Positions 22,501-34,675 of a stretch of 64,000 bases of DNA are shown in pieces. The first letter of the stretch is position 1; each line of letters begins with the position of its first letter. Both the position numbers and the translations under genes were made by a program. Under the pieces are notes generated by a model. The model had not been told where the DNA came from. It saw only the letters and a program-made list of their open reading frames with translations, and searched no databases. This stretch comes from Globodera rostochiensis (lineage: Eukaryota > Nematoda > Chromadorea > Rhabditida > Heteroderidae), in the NCBI GenBank assembly GCA_018350325.1, contig JAEVLN010000007.1, positions 3,019,804 to 3,083,803 of the forward strand, read 5' to 3'.

Positions 22501-25500
22501 TACTTAAAACTGATTTAAAACACCCAAAAAATTCCTAGACTGCCATAGAACAGGTCTATTTACTTAATTAATGATTACGGTACTTAAAACTGATTAAAAC
22601 ACCCAAAAAGGACCCGAGACTACCATAGAACAGGTCTATTTACTTAATTAATGATTACGGTACTTAAAACTGATTAAAACACCCAAAAAGGACCCGAGAC
22701 TACCATAGAACAGGTCTATTTACCTAAATAGTGATTACGGTACACCCGAGACTTCCATAGAATAGGTCTATTTACCTAATTAATGATTACGGTACTTAAA
22801 ACTGATTTAAAACACCCAAAAAATTCCTAGACTGCCATAGAACAGGTCTATTTACTTAATTAATGATTACGGTACTTAAAACTGATTAAAACACCCAAAA
22901 AGGACCCGAGACTACCATAGAACAGGTCTATTTACCTAAATAGTGATTACGGTACACCCGAGACTACCATAGAATAGGTCTATTTACCTAATTAATGATT
23001 ACGGTACTTAAAACTGATTTAAAACACCCATTCAATATGATATAGGAAGAAGAGGACCCTCTCGAAGATGGCGGTGATATATCTTGGACAAAAGCACGAG
23101 CCCAACAATTATACGAGGAATTAAGAAAAAGTGGGTTTTTTTGTTTTGTTTGATTTCATATTGGGATATTGAGTGTCACTCATTGACGGTAGCCTAAATT
23201 TATAAATTATAAGACTGATAAAAAGTGCGGTACTTTTCGCTTTTGGAAGGTCAATGGCGTTGAAAACATCATATATGGATTTTTAAAGGGTGCTGATCAT
23301 GAATCTGACAATATTTTTAAGACCCGACCACATTTAAGACTTTAAGACTTTGAAAAGCTATGATTTTTGATTTTTTTTTTCACCATTAATCACCGAAAAC
23401 TGCTTTTATAGAGTTTGTTAGGCTTAACCCCATAATATATATGATGTTTTCAAGGCTCCCGGAAAATGCGTCAGTGAAAAATGCGTCAGTGATTATTAAA
23501 AGTCATGTAAAACATGTTTCTGGAGGTTTTTGTGGTCTAAGAATCCAATTCTGAACTCTGTTACAACCTTTTCCGAACCCCGGACCAGAATTCAAACATT
23601 TGGTCGAAAATTCAAATTTTCCAAAAATCAAGTTTGGCGGCTAACCCGTCCGAAGCCAACCACGATTGCCAATTCTGTCTAGTACTGAAGCTAAGCCTAA
23701 GCCAACATCGCTTGGGATTTGTTAGGCTTAGGCCATAGCCTAGCTTAGGCTTAGCCTAAGACGTTAGTAGATTTTTTGGCTTGTTCGAGACACTTTACAA
23801 CGAAAGTAATAATCGAATTTATACTTTTGAATGATTTTGAGACCAAACTGGATTTTTGAAAATTGTTCGAATTTGGTTCGAGGTTCGAAATCGGCAGAAA
23901 TGGACATTAGAATTATAGTCTAAGCCCCTAAATCCGATAAAAACACTTTTTTCTCGACTTTTGATAATCACTGACGCATTTTCCACTGACGCATTTTCCA
24001 CCGGTCACCGTTTTTCGGCTTTCAACGCCCTTTTGTTGACATTTTTTTAAATTTTGAGGTGTAGGCCCAAAACCGAAAAGTACCAAAAGTGCAGTAAGCT
24101 GGGAAACACGCTAAAATATTGCATATTTTCAAAGTAACGTAAAGCAAAACCGGCAAAACTATTAGAAACATGGTAAAGACACTTTATTTGCAATAGTTTC
24201 GTTCAAAACAAAAATTTGTTTGACCCATTAAATGATGCTAACAGGCGCCGTCGGGAACTTTTTATGAGGATTTTTAACATTTTTTGTTAAAAAACTTTGG
24301 TGCCGATAGGGTCAAATAACAACAGTTAAAAGCAGGGCTCGGAACTCAACATTGGTTAAAATCCGCATCGGAGCATTAAAAAGCTCATCTAGTACCTAAA
24401 ATCCGCATATAACAAATTGGTCATCAAAAATTCAACATTTTTTCGGCGTTGCCTATTGGCACCGTCAACTCTTCCCCCCCCCCCAGCAATTCTAAAATAA
24501 TATTGGATTAATTTATGAATTTGATGCATTTGGTCACAACAAATGATGCTTTTTGGCTAGCCAGATGCTTTTTCGAAAATTTTACATACGCCCTCTTCTG
24601 ATATAAATGATTTTAGCAATTTTAACGAATTTCAACTAAATGCGTATTATTCTAATTTTTTAAAATCAAATTTAAGAATGCGGATTGCTTTCCGAAGTAG
24701 ACGAACAAAAGCGACCGAAAAGGCAGTTTACATACGCCCAAAAAAAATGGGAAGGATATGCGCGGGTTCCGGTTATTTTCGACATAAAAAATCGTTGTAA
24801 CTTTATTTTAATCATTGTTAAAGCTTTGGCTTTTAGTGGGCGAGGATTTGGCGGAATGGGAAGAAGCCATCAAAAATGGAATACAATTAATTGAGTGGGC
24901 ATTTTTGTTGAGCAAAATTTTAAGTTGACATTCTTTTTCAGAGCGCAAACTTGTGTCAAATTTGTTTTAAATCGCTGTACAGAACGGGATTGCATTATCG
25001 TCAGAAAATCTCCAAAATCCTGTGGCCAATCGAGTATTGGACGAAATGGTGGCTTGCAAAACCTTTATCTTAAAGATTGCCCACACATGGTTTGGTTGAC
25101 TCATATTTATTTTAATGAATTTGATAATATATTTATTTAAATACATTAATCTCAATTTAAAAAGGATTCCAACACTATGCCAACAAAAACTTAATTAAAC
25201 ATGCCACTAATTTAAAGGACGGGTATGCAGCACATGAGCTTCTGCATGCGCTCGGACTTCATCATGAACACCAACGAGCAGATGCTCGTCTTTTTACCAA
25301 ATTAAATCGTCGTCAACTAGTTGTTTTTACGGAATTTAAATTCCCGAAATAATAATATTTAATTATATTTAGAAAAACATTGGCCAAATGGTAGCGAGCG
25401 AAGACGCAACCGTTGGACTGCTTCCATATGATTACGGCTCAATAATGACCTATCATGGTGGAGGTGTCACTTCCTGCGGGTTTTTCTCGTAAACATTCCC

Positions 25501-27899
25501 ATTCGAATTTATACAATAAATAATTGCCCCTTATTTAAAAAGCTGCGATAATTATGCAATGATCGCTCATCAGATCTTGTACCAATACACAATGGGCCAA
25601 CTCGAAAAACTGTCCTTCAAGGACGCTGCATTAATCAACTTACACTACTGCCGTTAAATTTACCCCACCGATGGCATTTTGTTTTACGCCCCCACCCCCT
25701 TTTTGTTTAGACTGTCTGTACGACGATCGCTATCACATGGAACCAATTTGTCAAAATGGGGGATACCCTGATCCAAAACAATGCAACCAATGTCGTTGCC
25801 CCGATGGATACGGAGGGCCACTCTGTGAAGAGCTTGAACAAAGTTATAAAACAATTTGACTAACTCTATTAAATATCAGGGTCCCCGTGCGTCTTGAATT
25901 TAAAAAAAATGGGTCCTGGAATTTTAAATGAATTATGAAAAGGTTTTGGAATGTAATTGTCATTGACTTTGATTGCGAGAATTATTTTTTATTATTTTAA
26001 GAGTTTGAAAAAACTGAAAATTTTGCTTAAATATGTTAGCAATTTTATTAACAAAAATTTACCGGAACCTATTGATTCTAATGCGATAGTTATTTTACGT
26101 GTTGGAATCGCTGACGGAGAATTAATATCAGATAAATTTGCGCAAACTAAAGTGCTCAAATTAAGAATTTTCAATGGAATATCAAAAAAATAAAATTAAT
26201 TATTAATTTAAAGTATGTGTACAAAAATTATTACACAAATTTAGACAAAAACTGTGAATATCACTCAGCAAGAGAATTGGAAGCTGGCCCAAAGACCATT
26301 TTATTTGCTCCCGAATTTCGTTGCAAGTCTCGGCCATGTATTTGTTACTGGAGAATAAAGGTCGAATTTAAATGTTGAAAAGACTAATTAAATAAATAGC
26401 AAATTATTAAAAGCAGTAAAATAAATTAATTTTTATTTACTTTATCATTATTTTCAAGCCTAAAAATGGCAAAAAGACGCGAATTAGCGTCGAACTTCTA
26501 ACTAGTCAGTTATCATGCGACATTCCTTGCGGGCCCAAATACATTGAAATCAAATACCGAGCTGACAAAAGAGCACAAGGTAAATAATGTCTATGGCCAC
26601 GATTTATATGGACAAAAAATCTCGAAATATGGCCATAAAATATGGATAAAAAAATTGTAAAAAAAAATATGGATTTCCATATAAATCCTGGCCCTAATAA
26701 TGTCTGACGTACAATATAATTATAAGAAAAGATTGATTTTTAGGCGCGCGAATTTGTTGTTTTGATACAATCGATCTTGGTTATGATGAACTAAAAAGTC
26801 CTTGGATTTTGATTGAGGCTGAAGCACCTGGCGTTGACATAATTGTTTCCGCGCATAATCACAACCGACGAGCTTTTGTTTTCCATATTGCGACCGGTAC
26901 TGTCAACTTTGGCATTTTTCTTTGTATATCATTTAAAATCTAACCATAAATAAAACAAAGAATTATTGCTTAGATGGTGCCGAACTCGTGCCATCTTGTT
27001 TGTGTTCAAATTCACTAAATTGGTGGGTGCCATACAGAAACCCTCATCGGGGGGTCGTGTGTCATGATCCAGCAACAGGCCGCACAGTAAGATGTCCCAG
27101 CTTGACGGAAGAATTTTGTGAGCAGCGATGGTTATGCGAAGTTTTTGTGGTAAAATTATAAAAAATAATTTCCTGATAAATTTATTCAATCATCTTTATG
27201 AGGCTATGATAGTTTAAAAAATTTATAACTAAATTACACTTCTCAAAAAATTGCGTTTAATTACAATAGTCTATATTTATAAAAAAAAGGCTAATGATCT
27301 TTTCTTTTCAAAATTTTTTTTGTTATAATATTTCAAAAAATTTTGTGTCATTATTAATCACCTATTCCATTCAAGATCAATGGTATGCATCGCCAAATCA
27401 AGTGCCAGAATGACTCGGCTCCGAAACACCATGTGTACCGCGTTGAATGCTTTGTATTTTGGATTTTTATTTTGCTCTTTACATTTTACTTTAATAGATG
27501 CGGAAAGAATCATTTCAACTATGGAACTGGAACCAAACGAAAATTCCGGGAATCAACTTAACTTTGCCGGAATTATGGAACAAAACGAAAATCAACTTAA
27601 CTATGCTGGAATTAGACATCCCGTACAATAGTTATACCTTTTGGGGCTATCGAAAGGACGAGAACAGTGACCCGATTTACATCAACGAGATCCAATGTCT
27701 GGATTTTTCTGAACTTGGAATTGATGGGCCGCCAAAATGCAACAGTTCGAATCTTGATCAGTTTGATCAAACTCCCGATGACATCGCTATGGACGTCCCT
27801 CACATCTTTGTTTTAGACATAGCGCAAAATTTATCGGCCCAACCCATGTCCATTATTTTATTTTTGTGCTTTTATTTTATCTTAAATAATTTTCCATAA
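19533..27899 (+). CDS. Secreted astacin metalloprotease with EGF and CUB domains and a long novel N-terminus
   Basis: By eye, 25 exons join in one frame to about 1,108 residues. Exons run 19,533-19,600, 19,657-19,737, 19,801-19,989, 20,044-20,123, 20,175-20,314, 20,582-20,802, 21,151-21,221, 21,289-21,418, 21,494-21,632, 21,885-22,076, 22,139-22,261, 23,046-23,130, 24,677-24,793, 24,837-24,894, 24,942-25,089, 25,218-25,319, 25,373-25,488, 25,543-25,652, 25,711-25,842, 26,245-26,360, 26,459-26,579, 26,744-26,896, 26,974-27,140, 27,376-27,441 and 27,498-27,899. Layout: signal peptide 1-17; unrecognised Cys-containing region to about 478; prodomain with a GGD switch-like motif; KRPKRQ cleavage site near 520; catalytic domain with [17 protein letters not shown] (zinc-binding His and base Glu) and SIMTY Met-turn; EGF near 724-767; CUB near 768-897; Cys-rich module near 898-975; hydrophobic C-terminus. 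Exon 4 may instead end at 20,072. The N-terminal part could be a separate gene, but phases and the paralog favour one. Confidence 0.7.
20380..20520. repeat. CCTAAGC-motif foldback in intron 5 of the astacin gene
   Basis: Dense CCTAAGCTTAGC/GCTTAGG words of both polarities. Related clusters lie at about 23,680-23,765 (intron 12) and 46,450-46,535. The same intron in copy A holds a different element (12,091-12,240). Confidence 0.6.
20833..21150. other. Astacin intron 6
   Basis: AT-rich intron containing TTTTTAACATTTTTGTTAAGAAAATCG, a tail sequence shared with the hairpin repeats at 3.6, 24.3 and 62.8 kb. No exon is seen inside. Confidence 0.4.
22234..23030 (+). repeat. Tandem repeat spanning an exon-intron boundary
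   Basis: About ten to twelve units of roughly 55-80 bp, starting with CCCGAGACTACCATAGAACAG and continuing into GTCTATTTAC. The first unit overlaps the last codons and donor site of exon 11 (ends 22,261), so each unit carries a copy of that donor. A higher-order block of about 290-350 bp, mixing unit variants, is itself repeated. The paralogous intron in copy A has no such array. Confidence 0.85.
23131..24676. other. Astacin intron 12 with repeats
   Basis: A 1.5-kb intron. It holds the GCTGATCATGAATCTGAC dispersed repeat near 23,290, TGCGTCAGTG direct/inverted copies near 23,470 and 23,970, a CCTAAGC cluster near 23,690, and two GC-hairpin relics at about 24,243-24,320 and 24,445-24,480. No exon is seen. 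Confidence 0.5.
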
Positions 27900-28392
27900 C
27901 AAATATTCCATCTTTATTTTATTGTGCCTTATTTATCTTAAATAATTTTCCATAACAAATATTTCATCTTTATTTATAGTCTTTTTATTTATCTTAAATA
28001 ATTTTCCCTAACAACATATCCATCATAAATTTTGGTGTATTCCTTTTAATCCTAAGTAATCGTATCCTAACACCTATCTATCATGATATTTTTGTGACAA
28101 ATCAACCATTTAATTTGTAAACAAATACATAATTATTAATTAACAATTTAAAACCTTTAACCAGTAATTCATTTTTTTAAGAATAAATTAATAAATTTTG
28201 CATCTTTTCCAAAGGCAGGAAAAATAACACCAAGAAAACAGTTAATGTGTAATGGAATATACACTAAAACAAACAACAAACAAAGCCATATCGAATTTAT
28301 TCCAAAAACATAAATAATGCAAACAATTTTAAAGCTAATTTGCTCATGCGCACTCACAATCTGCGACGGCTGTGCCATGGCATTTACATAAC
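27900..28392. other. Intergenic, no gene seen
   Basis: It contains a threefold imperfect repeat of TTATCTTAAATAATTTTCC just after the astacin stop codon (27,875-28,010). Otherwise it is AT-rich without recognisable exons. Confidence 0.5.
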
Positions 28393-29012
28393 TAGGGATG
28401 GCATTTTTGTGTTTTTAGTGCATATATGTTCTGAGGAATACGGCTTAAAAATAGCCTTTTCGCGTTGGTTTGAGCTTTTTTGGGCAAGGCTGAAATTACA
28501 TATTTTGGCATATTTTGGGGTTTTTGGAGCATTTTTTGTTTTGTTTTTTTGACCAAAAATTTGAAAAAATGCACCCCAAAATCATTGATTTGGCTGTTTT
28601 TGAAAAATAATTCATCTTTAACTATGGACTTTTAGTCATTTTTGAAAAGAAGGCCTAAAAAATTGAACTTTTTTTTCGCGTAAAAAAAATAAATATAAAA
28701 AATGTCGGAGCTGAAATGGATGTCTGGTGCTGAGATGGCCAAATGGCGATGAGCTGGCCTGACGTTAAAATTCCTGAACTTTTTTCAAATTTGTTCAACT
28801 TGCCAAAAATACTAAAAAAATACGCGAAAAGGCTTTAAATCTACTTATTTTTACGTTAAAAGAAGAAAAAATTAAGTATTAAGTAATTTAGTGCACTTAA
28901 AATGCCATTTCTCGGTGCATATTTCGGAATTTTTTGGTGCATATTTCGGCATTTTTGGCATATTTTGGTGCATATTTTGGCCATTTTTTGGTGCATATAA
29001 ATCCCATCCCTA
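28393..29012. mobile_element. MITE with TAGGGATGGCATTT ends
   Basis: The ends are TAGGGATGG and CCATCCCTA, with flanks TACATAAC and GACATAAC (7 of 8 matching). The interior repeats GGTGCATATTTCGGCATTTTT-like words. It lies downstream of the unrecognised secreted gene. Similar words occur at 2.2, 39.6 and 42.7 kb. Confidence 0.7.
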
Positions 29013-29347
29013 GACATAACGAATCACCAGGATGTGCCGAACTTGAGTTGCCTTTTGCTCTACTGAGTCGTGCCCATTTTATCAAATGGGCACGACTCAG
29101 TCCGAACCAATCATTATAATTTACAAACTAAACAAACGACTTTCATTATTCCCACAATATATTTAGTGCAAAGTTCCTTTCCATCGCTTTATTTTTTATG
29201 TTTGAATTTCTGACTTTAATAATTGGTTTGGAATTAATCAAAGTTTTATATATTTTTTAACAGATTGAATATTTCGATCAGCCTTTAATTTTACATATAA
29301 AGTATGAATGGGATTTGTTAAAATAATCTTAGACAAATCACTGCTTC

Positions 29348-31981
29348 TTATGGGTAGGCAAGCGTAACATTCGGCTTCCCGTACTGATTAATATGCTTCA
29401 AATCAGTGGGCTGCCACTTCAATTTAGCATGCTTCTGAAAGTTGCAGCCGTCTTGCATTGGATCACGCCACTGTGCGGGCATGCCGCCGTGCAGGTCCAA
29501 CTGCAAGCCGCGCATCTCTTGCACACGGCCCTGTAAAAAAAGGAATGAAATGTTCTGAAACCAAAATTGTATAAAGCATTAAATTAAAAAGCAAAGATTA
29601 ATTGATTTTTAAAGTTTTGAGCACAATAACAAACCTTGTTGAATTCCAGTGTCGGAATCTTGTAACGTTTTGTGCCACATCTGACAATTTCGATGTCTTG
29701 AGATGCAGATTAATAATATGTACATAATAGAGATTGGCGAGATCGAGATCCAGACCGAGATTTTCCGAGAGTCCAGGTCTCGAATCTCGGAAATTTGGCG
29801 AAAACTCCGAGACTGGACTCTCGAAATTTCGAGATAAATCTCTATCTCGATCTCGGTCTCGGCCCATCCCAAATCTCGAGTTCGGTCTCGGATTTTTCAA
29901 AAGTCCTGTCTCTAGTACATATTTTTAGATGTTGGGTGTAAGTTTTGCAATTAAATTCACTCACTCTCCACTAATGGTGATGGTGATGTCCGTGAAAGTG
30001 TTGGGAATATGAACATAGGCGCTGTTAAACAGGCTGGTTCTACATTGCCGATGCTTGAACAGTACAGGCAAAGTGAAGGAGCTGTTTTTGAGGCTAAAAA
30101 TATTTTTCTAATTTTAGCCCAATTATTTGGTAGTCGATTTAAAATATACAAAAAAAAGTGCCAGACTATTAATTTAGTGCACAATTCTTTCTAGTTCAGA
30201 ACTAAAAGTTTTTTTAAAAAATTTAATTCAAAAAGATAATTTTAAACGAGATTATTAACAAGGATGGCACTTTTAGGCAAATGCCTATTTTTTCTGCGAA
30301 CTTGGCACCGTGAGTTAAGCACGAAAAACATGTTTTTAGCTTTATTTGGAGCTTCTAGAGTGGACTTTATAATGCCTATTTATGCTATTTTGGGGTTTTT
30401 GTGCCTTATGCCTATTTGTGCCTTATGCCTATTTGTGCCTATTTCAGGCTTATTTCGACATTTTCATGCCTATTTCGACATTATTGGCGACTTTTTTCAG
30501 GATTTTGAGATATTTTTTTTTGCAAAAAATGCCAATTATTTTTTCTTTTCTTTTTTGTTAAAACCTTTGGTAAAAAATTTTATTTGCCTATTTTTGTGCC
30601 TATTTCATGCCTATTTTAGAACTTTTTTGTGCCAATTTAGGCGCCTATTTTGCAATTTTTCGTGCCTAAAAGTGCCGTCCCTGTTAATTAGGTAATAGTA
30701 ATGCCGTAAATTGTACTCACGAGCTTTCAAAGGCAATTCCCATTTGTTTACTGTCACAACTGCTGAAGAACGAGCCGACAATCTGTTTGAATTCAATTTT
30801 GACGCTGACTTCACATTTTTGTTTCGGTGTCAAAATGCAGCCGTCCAAAAGTGCCAGAATATCTGAAGCTTTTTTAGTTAAAAAATGGATTCATTTAAAT
30901 TATAATTTTATTTTTTGCAAATTACGTTTATGTCCAGCAAATTTTGGTTCTGCATTTGGGTTATTTTCATAAAAGTGAACCTAAAATAAAGGTTTTGTAT
31001 TAATTATTTAGACATTTTTATCACCATGGAACAGTGCTTGATATAATCGTAGTAGTTATTTCCGCATGATGGCATCTTTGACGGTATGCCAAAAAATAAT
31101 AAAATTATTTTAATTGAAAATTGTTTTTACCCTTGCCATTTTGTTGAAGCTTTCTCGACCTTTTTTGTCGGTTAGATTGATGCTGGGAAAAGTTTTTCTG
31201 GCAAATTCGGCATTCGGCAATTTGTTTTTAAACTAAAAATAAATTTCTCAATTAAAAAAAACGTTATTTTGAATTTTTTCAAAATAATATTCTTCTCTAA
31301 CCTACCGCACACATACAGTAGTCTTCCTCCCATCCACCGTATCCGAAAGCTGCACGGCTCGCATTAGTGCCCTTATAACATGCGTAACAAGGCTGGAAAT
31401 AGAGAAAAATCAAAAAAGTAAATTGATCAAAGATTTGCAGGATGTTCATTCAAGTTAAAATTTATAATTTTAAAAATGAATGCCCTTTTTTAAATAAAGT
31501 CCAGGAAAAAGCCAGGGTCGCTGAGACTCCACTCGACCTGGACTCTGGGTACAAGAAAAATCCAGGCCTGTACCAAGGTTTAGGTCGGTCTCTAATTATT
31601 TTGAATTTGAATGCCTTGGCATCATCCGTTGCCGTCTCCTCAACGGCAATTTTGTTGTCGCCGAATAGCGCTCGGACGTTCAGCCACGGCGGGCGCAAAT
31701 GCTTCGGGATGAAGCAGCGCTCCTTGACCAGCGATGAGCCCATACATTGCGCATGAAATTCGGTGCCTTCGAGCTTTCGGCACACAATTTTAGGAGGCAG
31801 GCCACAATTTTTGCCTTCTAGAATGTGTGCCAATTTTTGTTAATTACACAAAATGAGCATTTGTTGCAAATTACATAGATCGATCAAAAGGTAAAAAATT
31901 ATGGTAGTTTCGGCACCAACCTGCCGAATTAGAGCAATAGAGCAGCAGTAAGCTTAGAAGCGTAAAAGCCGTGATGAACAT
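29348..31981 (-). CDS. Secreted cysteine-containing protein, family not recognised
   Basis: A signal peptide (MFITAFTLLSLLLLYCSNSAG) is encoded by exon 31,921-31,981. Likely later exons follow in order: from 31,820 downward (KNCGLPPKIVCRKLEG; 3' end uncertain because a foldback follows), about 31,308-31,392 (CYACYKG..YCMC), about 31,140-31,232, about 31,015-31,078, about 30,925-30,980, about 30,718-30,848, about 29,958-30,089, about 29,638-29,703, and 29,348-29,531, ending in NVTLAYP and a stop. I recognise no domain. Two introns contain MITEs (30,262-30,686 and 29,728-29,914). A truncated copy is at 9,399-9,642. Individual splice sites are not all phase-checked. Confidence 0.55.
29728..29914. 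mobile_element. hAT-like MITE, CTCGAGATC family
   Basis: Ends TAGAGATTGG and TGTCTCTA; flanking 8-mers GTACATAA and GTACATAT match at 7 of 8. The arms are packed with CTCGA/TCGAG words, as in the copies at 15,752, 36,005 and 60,790. Confidence 0.75.
30262..30686. mobile_element. MITE with GGCACTTTTAGGC ends, in an intron
   Basis: AAGGATGGCACTTTTAGGC on the left pairs with GCCTAAAAGTGCCGTCCCT on the right. The interior is full of TGTGCCTATTT and TATGCCTATTT. No exact TSD was found. Confidence 0.7.
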
Positions 31982-32149
31982 CTTGTTTAAAAAGTCAAAT
32001 TAAACACAGAATTATTCTGCATTTAGTCTGCCAAATATTTGCAAAAAAATATTGGATTCAATTCAAGATTTTGATGCTCTATTTTTATTTTTCTAATGAG
32101 TTAAAGAATTAAATAAATAAATATAATGTCGATTTAACAGAGAATGGAC

Positions 32150-32480
32150 ATGACCACCGCTGCTTAGCATTTGTCCAATCACTTCAATGATGGGCAAAAT
32201 TTTGTGCAATGGAAATTTTTAGTGAAAGAATTAGTCATCTTTTCCGATCAACTGAAAATAGGCAAACTTTTTATTGGAGAATTACTGCCAAGTCCACCCA
32301 TTGGGACAGCCAGCAGCACACGTACAATGTCTTTGGGAAGCAATTCTTTTGGACAAAATTGTGTAATAAAAATGAATTCAAAACTCGAATTGTGCCTATC
32401 GAAAAAGGGATGCCGGGTTTAAAAGCACAAATTCATTCAAAAAATGTCTTGAAGATTAAAAGATTCACAGCTTTTGTAGT
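32150..32480 (+). repeat. Duplicated upstream block, copy 4
   Basis: It contains an open frame from 32,209 to 32,484 (91 codons, MEIFSERISH... start), conserved with 19,123-19,371 but disrupted in the other two copies. It sits divergently from the gene starting at 31,981. It may be a small gene, a gene fragment or a shared promoter block. Confidence 0.6.
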
Positions 32481-32877
32481 GTAAAATAAAATCCATCAAA
32501 CTCGCATTAAAACGTGCACATCAACAGATGCCCCTAAATTTTTGTCTTTTATTCATTGAAATTTGCGAATTATTCTGAGTTTGGATGGCTTATGTTAACA
32601 AAAAATGGCTGGTTTATTATTATAAATATTTTTATAAAAAGTAATTGCCAATTTATCAATTTCTTATCAGTTTGGAATGCCCAAAACTATTGACCCGGTC
32701 GGCATTCATTCATCTCCAATTAATCGTTCAATCAAACAAAGCTTGCAAATTTTAATAGTGCTTGTGGGTGTATGTCTGTAAGCCAATATTTTGATTGGAA
32801 AGGGCTGAATGAATCATTATGAATTTGAATTTATGATGCTTATCAAATACATCATCGTCGTATTCTGTGCCATCTCT

Positions 32878-33773
32878 TCAATTAGCCGGGGTGGAGGATG
32901 ATTCGTTTTTGGCACCGTCCTTGCCAGTCTCTTTGGAGGACGATTTGTTGTTTTTGGCATCGCCCGTGCCATTCTCTTTGGAGGACGATTTGTTGTTTTT
33001 GGCATCGCCCGTGCCATTCTCTTTGGAGGACGATTTGTTGTTTTTGGCATCGCCCGTGCCATTCTCTTTGGAGGACGATTTGTTGTTTTTGGCATCGCCC
33101 GTGCCAGTCTCTTTGGAGGACGATTTGTTGTTTTTGGCATCGCCCGTGCCAGTCTCTTTGGAGGACGATTTGTTGTTTTTGACATCGCCCGTGCCAGTCT
33201 CAGGGTCGTCGCGCTTCTCAGTGACTTTCGGCACTGGCATTTTCAGTTCAATGTCCGGCTTGTTGCATAAGCCCTGCAGGCAAATTTCGCATTTGCCAAT
33301 GCCACCATCCTTGGCACAAATTGGGTCCAAGTCGCGGTTAGTGCATTTGCCACCATTCGGAGCACATGCGTTGACAACAAATATCTGGTCACCATTTTTT
33401 GCTACAAAATTATTCAAAAAAATTATATTATCTAATCAACAAAAAATGTTTTCTTAAATACCCCACCATCAATGCATGAGTACGTCTGGCATCCGGCAAA
33501 ATTTCCAAAGCAATCATGTTCGTTCAGTTCAAGCCCTGGCCAGATGTCAGTTGTGCCCCACTGTTGCATTTTGCGAAACATGCCCACGGACGGAGTGCCA
33601 CGATGGCGGAGGGCATAGTAACAGTTGTCAGCTGCAAAAAACAAATATTTTTAAATTAGTTTTAATTATTGCTGAAAAGCATTACCTTTATGGTCCCAGA
33701 AGCTCCCCTGATCCCAGAAGCTCTCCAAACTGGGATGAACAAGCGTGATGAGAAGGATCAACAGGGCAATCAT
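32878..33773 (-). CDS. Secreted cysteine-rich protein with expanded C-terminal repeats, right copy
   Basis: Same signal peptide and ten-cysteine core ending CEICLQGLCN as the gene at 17,957, in three exons read from 33,773 down. Exon 1 carries a duplicated SFWD segment (SFWDQGSFWDHK against SFWDVK on the left). The tail has six tandem copies of a 15-residue unit (ETGTGDAKNNKSSSK, 45 bp each, about 32,920-33,195) plus a degenerate last unit. No membrane segment or known domain is seen. A Ly6-like fold is only a guess. Confidence 0.75.
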
Positions 33774-33784
33774 TGATTAGCAAT

Positions 33785-34450
33785 TGGGGTAATTTTTTGG
33801 GAAAAAATTCTTTGGATTTATTTCTGAATTTAAATTGTTTTCTTAAAGAAGTCGGAAGTGTATCATTAAAATTAATAATTGTTTAATCCTTTTCAGAAAA
33901 GAAAATAAATTTAGAAAAACTTTTTAACCCTTAAAAATTTGGAATTCTAAAATTTAAAGAAGGCTTCACCGTAAAATGTTTTAAATGAAAGTAAAATCTG
34001 ATGGGCCGGCCGATGAAAGCCGACGAAATGAATCATTTAACCAAAATTGGCCATTTGAGAAGCAAAATGATGAAGCCAAAGTCGCAACTTTGCCTATTTA
34101 TACACAAAATCTTCTCACAAAATCAAAAAAGGCAAAAAGATTCTTTCAAACGTTTTTTCATTTTTCAATGATTCAGCAAATATATTCATAATGTTAGCGA
34201 AAATCTGATGAAAGTTGCCGAAGATGAACCATCCAACATGAATAGGCTTATTTTTGAGAAGCAAAAACGATGAAGCCGTTGTAAATGATTCATCAAAAAG
34301 AAAATGAAAAGAATTTAATATACAAAAATAAATATTTTTGGGGAAAACGTTTTTGTTCGGGCAACGATCAAAAAAGCGAATGACGCAACACATTAAGAAA
34401 TCGTAGCAAATTTGTTTATTTATTATTCATTTATACAAAAAAACTGGACG
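33785..34450. other. Duplicated spacer, right copy
   Basis: The counterpart of 17,220-17,956. It has no supported gene, only a short shared frame at 34,115-34,393 on the minus strand. Confidence 0.4.
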
Positions 34451-34675
34451 AAAATATTTGGGTATTGTCGACATTTCGGCATTTTTGGAGTGCCGCATTT
34501 TTCAACACTTTGAGTGCCGACTACGATTGGCCCGGGGACTTGAGGAATCAATGCCGGATCCTTTCCCAATGAAGGATCTATACCTCCGATATCGGCAAAT
34601 TTTTGAATTCTTTGACATTTTGATCAAAATGATTTTGTCAAATGTGTCCAAATCAAATTAAATTTTTATTCCTGT

